From Candidatus Aalborgicola danicus (GTDB lineage: Bacteria > Pseudomonadota > Gammaproteobacteria > Burkholderiales > Burkholderiaceae_C): a stretch of DNA of 64,000 nucleotides. Each line of letters starts with the position of its first letter. The stretch's first letter is position 1. Of this stretch, positions 62,213-64,000 are shown in pieces. The position numbers and the translations under genes were made by a program. Below the pieces are notes generated by a model. The model searched no databases, was not told where the DNA came from, and worked only from the letters and a program-made list of their open reading frames with translations. The stretch lies in contig JADJBC010000012.1 of NCBI GenBank assembly GCA_016703945.1, forward strand, positions 124,001-188,000, given 5' to 3'.

Positions 62213-63106
62213 TCACTGGCCCACAGGGTAAATTCGACTTCCATCGTAATGGGCACAGTGCACACCAATTCAAACAAATAGGACTTCCAACATCGAAATG
62301 CATTTGCATTAGCCGTGCTGCGCAAGGTATTAGGCCTAATTGCCATCGACAGGCGCCGCTTTATGCCGAACGCCAAACGCACAGGCAACCCGCAGCCGTG
62401 GGCCATCTTCACGCTGACGTCTCAACGCACACTTTTGGTTGGGAGGAAAGCGCGGCTTAAGGTCGGCAATGGGCGTTACCGGTCAGTCACATCGACGCCT
62501 GGAGTTCAACCATTTTCTCCGCAACGGTCATAGCCGGTGTCGGTCCAATTTCATCATTTGCCCATCGACAAACCTTCAAAGCAGGCGTTCGCGGGCGGGT
62601 GACAATCTGTTTTTGAAAGCAACGCTCGGAAGTGCAGTTCAGCACTAATCGACCACAGACTCAAATACCCAATCAGTCACACAAGTCTTTTTGTCGCGCT
62701 TCAATCAGTTGAAGCTGCAGTAGCACGATAGCCGGTTGCTGCCCTGCTTTGCCTGCTCAGGCAAAGCCACACTCAGATGCCAACCGTAGGCAAGATGTGG
62801 TGACGGGATCAGCGCCGCAGCCAGTGTATTGCCATCGGCGAGCGAAAGCTCGGGTTGGCGTCCCAACCCAGTGCCAGAGACCTCATGCCCGGGCCGCTCG
62901 CAACGGCGGTCATGATGATTGGCCGCTTGCGCTTGTGACAGGCGTGCACCAGCGCGCCGAAGCGCGACGTTCTTCTTGCCGACGGTGTTGGTGTGCCGCG
63001 CAGCGATGCCGGCATGGAACCGGGCATCGCGCAAGAAGTGGCACAAGGGGTGGTCTTTAGTGAGCAAGACGTGTTCAATATCCGCGCTCCAGTAGAATCC
63101 CGCGGC
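62213..63106. other. About 900 bp without a supported gene
   Basis: Frames on both strands are short and overlapping. A perfect 8-bp hairpin CTTTGCCT-GCTC-AGGCAAAG lies at 62747-62766 without a T tract. Minus-strand frames around 62705-63067 could be a decayed gene, but no family is recognisable. Confidence 0.5.
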
Positions 63107-64000
63107 ATGTCAACCGGTCCGAACCCCACTGTCCCCCACCCGGCTTTGCCTGCGCAGGTGATGGATATGTTGACCGAGTATGGCGTGACCCGTGACATCG
63201 AGGCTCGGACTGTTCTTTTTCGGCAGGGCGAGGTTGCCGACTCGATGTTCATGGTCGTGCATGGCGAGGTCGAGGTCTATTTCGAGGAAGGTAAGGCGGC
63301 CAAGACTCTCGGGCCGGGCATGATCGTGGGTGAGATCGCGCTTTTGACCGCGACCGGCCGACGCACGGCAACAGCTGTCACCGCTGGACCTTGCCGCTTG
63401 AAGATCGTCGACCGCGCGACCTTCGAAGACCTCATCCGCAGGGAGCCAACGCTGATGTGCAGGGCACTGCAACAGGCCTGCTCCTACCTCGTAGACTCTG
63501 AGCAGCTCCTCATCTCCGATCTCCGGGAGCGCAATAGTCAGCTCGAGACGACGCTAGACTACCTGCGTCGTACGCGCGAGGAGCTTGATACGATCGGGGT
63601 GATGGCACAGACGGATGAGCTCACCGGTCTCTATAACCGGCGCTGTCTTAGCGACCAGCTTCCGAAGTACATTGCGCGGGCCGGCGGCGATGGCTTGGCC
63701 GTCCTGGTCATTGACCTCGACAAGTTCAAGCCTATCAACGATACCTACGGCCACGCGGCTGGAGATTTAGTGCTCCGGCAAGTGGCGGAGGTGATCCGGG
63801 AGACGGTCCGCTCGACCGATCTGCCCTGTCGCACTGGTGGCGACGAGTTCGCCGCAGTACTCGCACCGGCTACCGAGGCAGTGGCGCGTACGGTTGCGCT
63901 CCGACTGCGCAAGGCGATTGCCGAGCGCGAGATCCACTCGTTGGGTGTCTTGCTGAAGGTGGGCGCCACGGTGGGCGGAACGATGTGGCGGGAAGAAGAC
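63107..64000 (+). CDS. Diguanylate cyclase with cyclic-nucleotide-binding domain (partial)
   Basis: 298 residues visible; runs off the window. Residues ~25-140 are a cNMP-binding (CRP-like) domain (RTVLFRQGEVADSMFMVVHG, GPGMIVGEIALLTATGRRTA). A coiled-coil linker follows (ERNSQLETTLDYLRRTREEL), then a GGDEF domain (DELTGLYNRRCL, VIDLDKFKPINDTYGHAAGD, CRTGGDEFAAVLA). The GGDEF site is canonical, and an RxxD inhibitory site (RSTD) sits five residues before it, so it should make c-di-GMP with product feedback. TAGAAT lies nine bases before the ATG and no Shine-Dalgarno is seen. Confidence 0.9.
   Translation, partial: MSTGPNPTVPHPALPAQVMDMLTEYGVTRDIEARTVLFRQGEVADSMFMVVHGEVEVYFEEGKAAKTLGPGMIVGEIALLTATGRRTATAVTAGPCRLKIVDRATFEDLIRREPTLMCRALQQACSYLVDSEQLLISDLRERNSQLETTLDYLRRTREELDTIGVMAQTDELTGLYNRRCLSDQLPKYIARAGGDGLAVLVIDLDKFKPINDTYGHAAGDLVLRQVAEVIRETVRSTDLPCRTGGDEFAAVLAPATEAVARTVALRLRKAIAEREIHSLGVLLKVGATVGGTMWREED

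Noticed and set aside
62705..63067. Minus-strand 120-codon frame upstream of the GGDEF gene
   Set aside because: No ribosome-binding site or family features, and competing frames of the same length on both strands.

Overview
The window looks like a chromosomal segment of a betaproteobacterium of the order Burkholderiales, most likely Comamonadaceae (Rhodoferax/Polaromonas-like). This is inferred from moderately high GC, the housekeeping gene orders (tolB-pal-cpoB-tcdA; yebC-purD-hemF-nadD-rsfS-rlmH-maf-rng), a lysine/alanine-rich RsfS tail and the types of IS element present. No rRNA or CRISPR array was seen.

Layout. 1-5.5 kb: end of a VapBC-type toxin-antitoxin pair, a SnoaL-like protein, an FadH-type dienoyl-CoA reductase divergent from a PadR regulator with two copies of a perfect 14-bp operator-like palindrome between them, and formate-tetrahydrofolate ligase with a terminator. 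5.56-32.21 kb: a 26.6-kb genomic island inserted in the anticodon loop of tRNA-Lys(CTT). A 38-bp direct repeat (5562-5599 and 32176-32213), equal to the 5' half of that tRNA, marks both ends, and the tandem tRNA-Lys(TTT) is stranded on the far side. The island holds two inverted IS630-family copies (each broken by a different frameshift) around two secreted DUF1566 proteins; a replication/maintenance core (small membrane proteins, ArdB/KlcA antirestriction protein, AEP-type primase, SF3 helicase, three related small proteins, a tyrosine integrase frameshifted just before its nucleophile); an IS66-family insertion with passenger genes; and AT-rich cargo (T5orf172/Sel1 protein, DUF2075 helicase, a membrane protein with a beta-rich domain).

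32.2-43 kb: tRNA-Lys(TTT), tcdA, the Tol-Pal genes, then an LPS cluster (two GT2 glycosyltransferases, a frameshifted O-antigen-ligase-like gene, msbA, a GT4 glycosyltransferase). 41.8-48.8 kb: a tightly overlapping housekeeping operon read leftward from yebC to rng. 48.8-55.9 kb: a HerA-like ATPase, an unusual OmpA-domain outer membrane protein with tandem Ig-like repeats, and pyrimidine salvage (upp, codA) with a nucleotidyltransferase-fold domain fused in frame ahead of CodA. 55.9-62.2 kb: a cluster of small exported proteins sharing and shuffling domains. An IS1380-family insertion cut one of them in its signal peptide, but the IS end supplies a new in-frame ATG. 63.1 kb to the end: a cyclic-nucleotide-binding/GGDEF diguanylate cyclase running off the window.

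Caution: frameshifts occur not only in mobile genes but also in purD (twice, one at GGGGCCCC) and the ligase-like gene. Part of the apparent gene decay may therefore be sequencing error.
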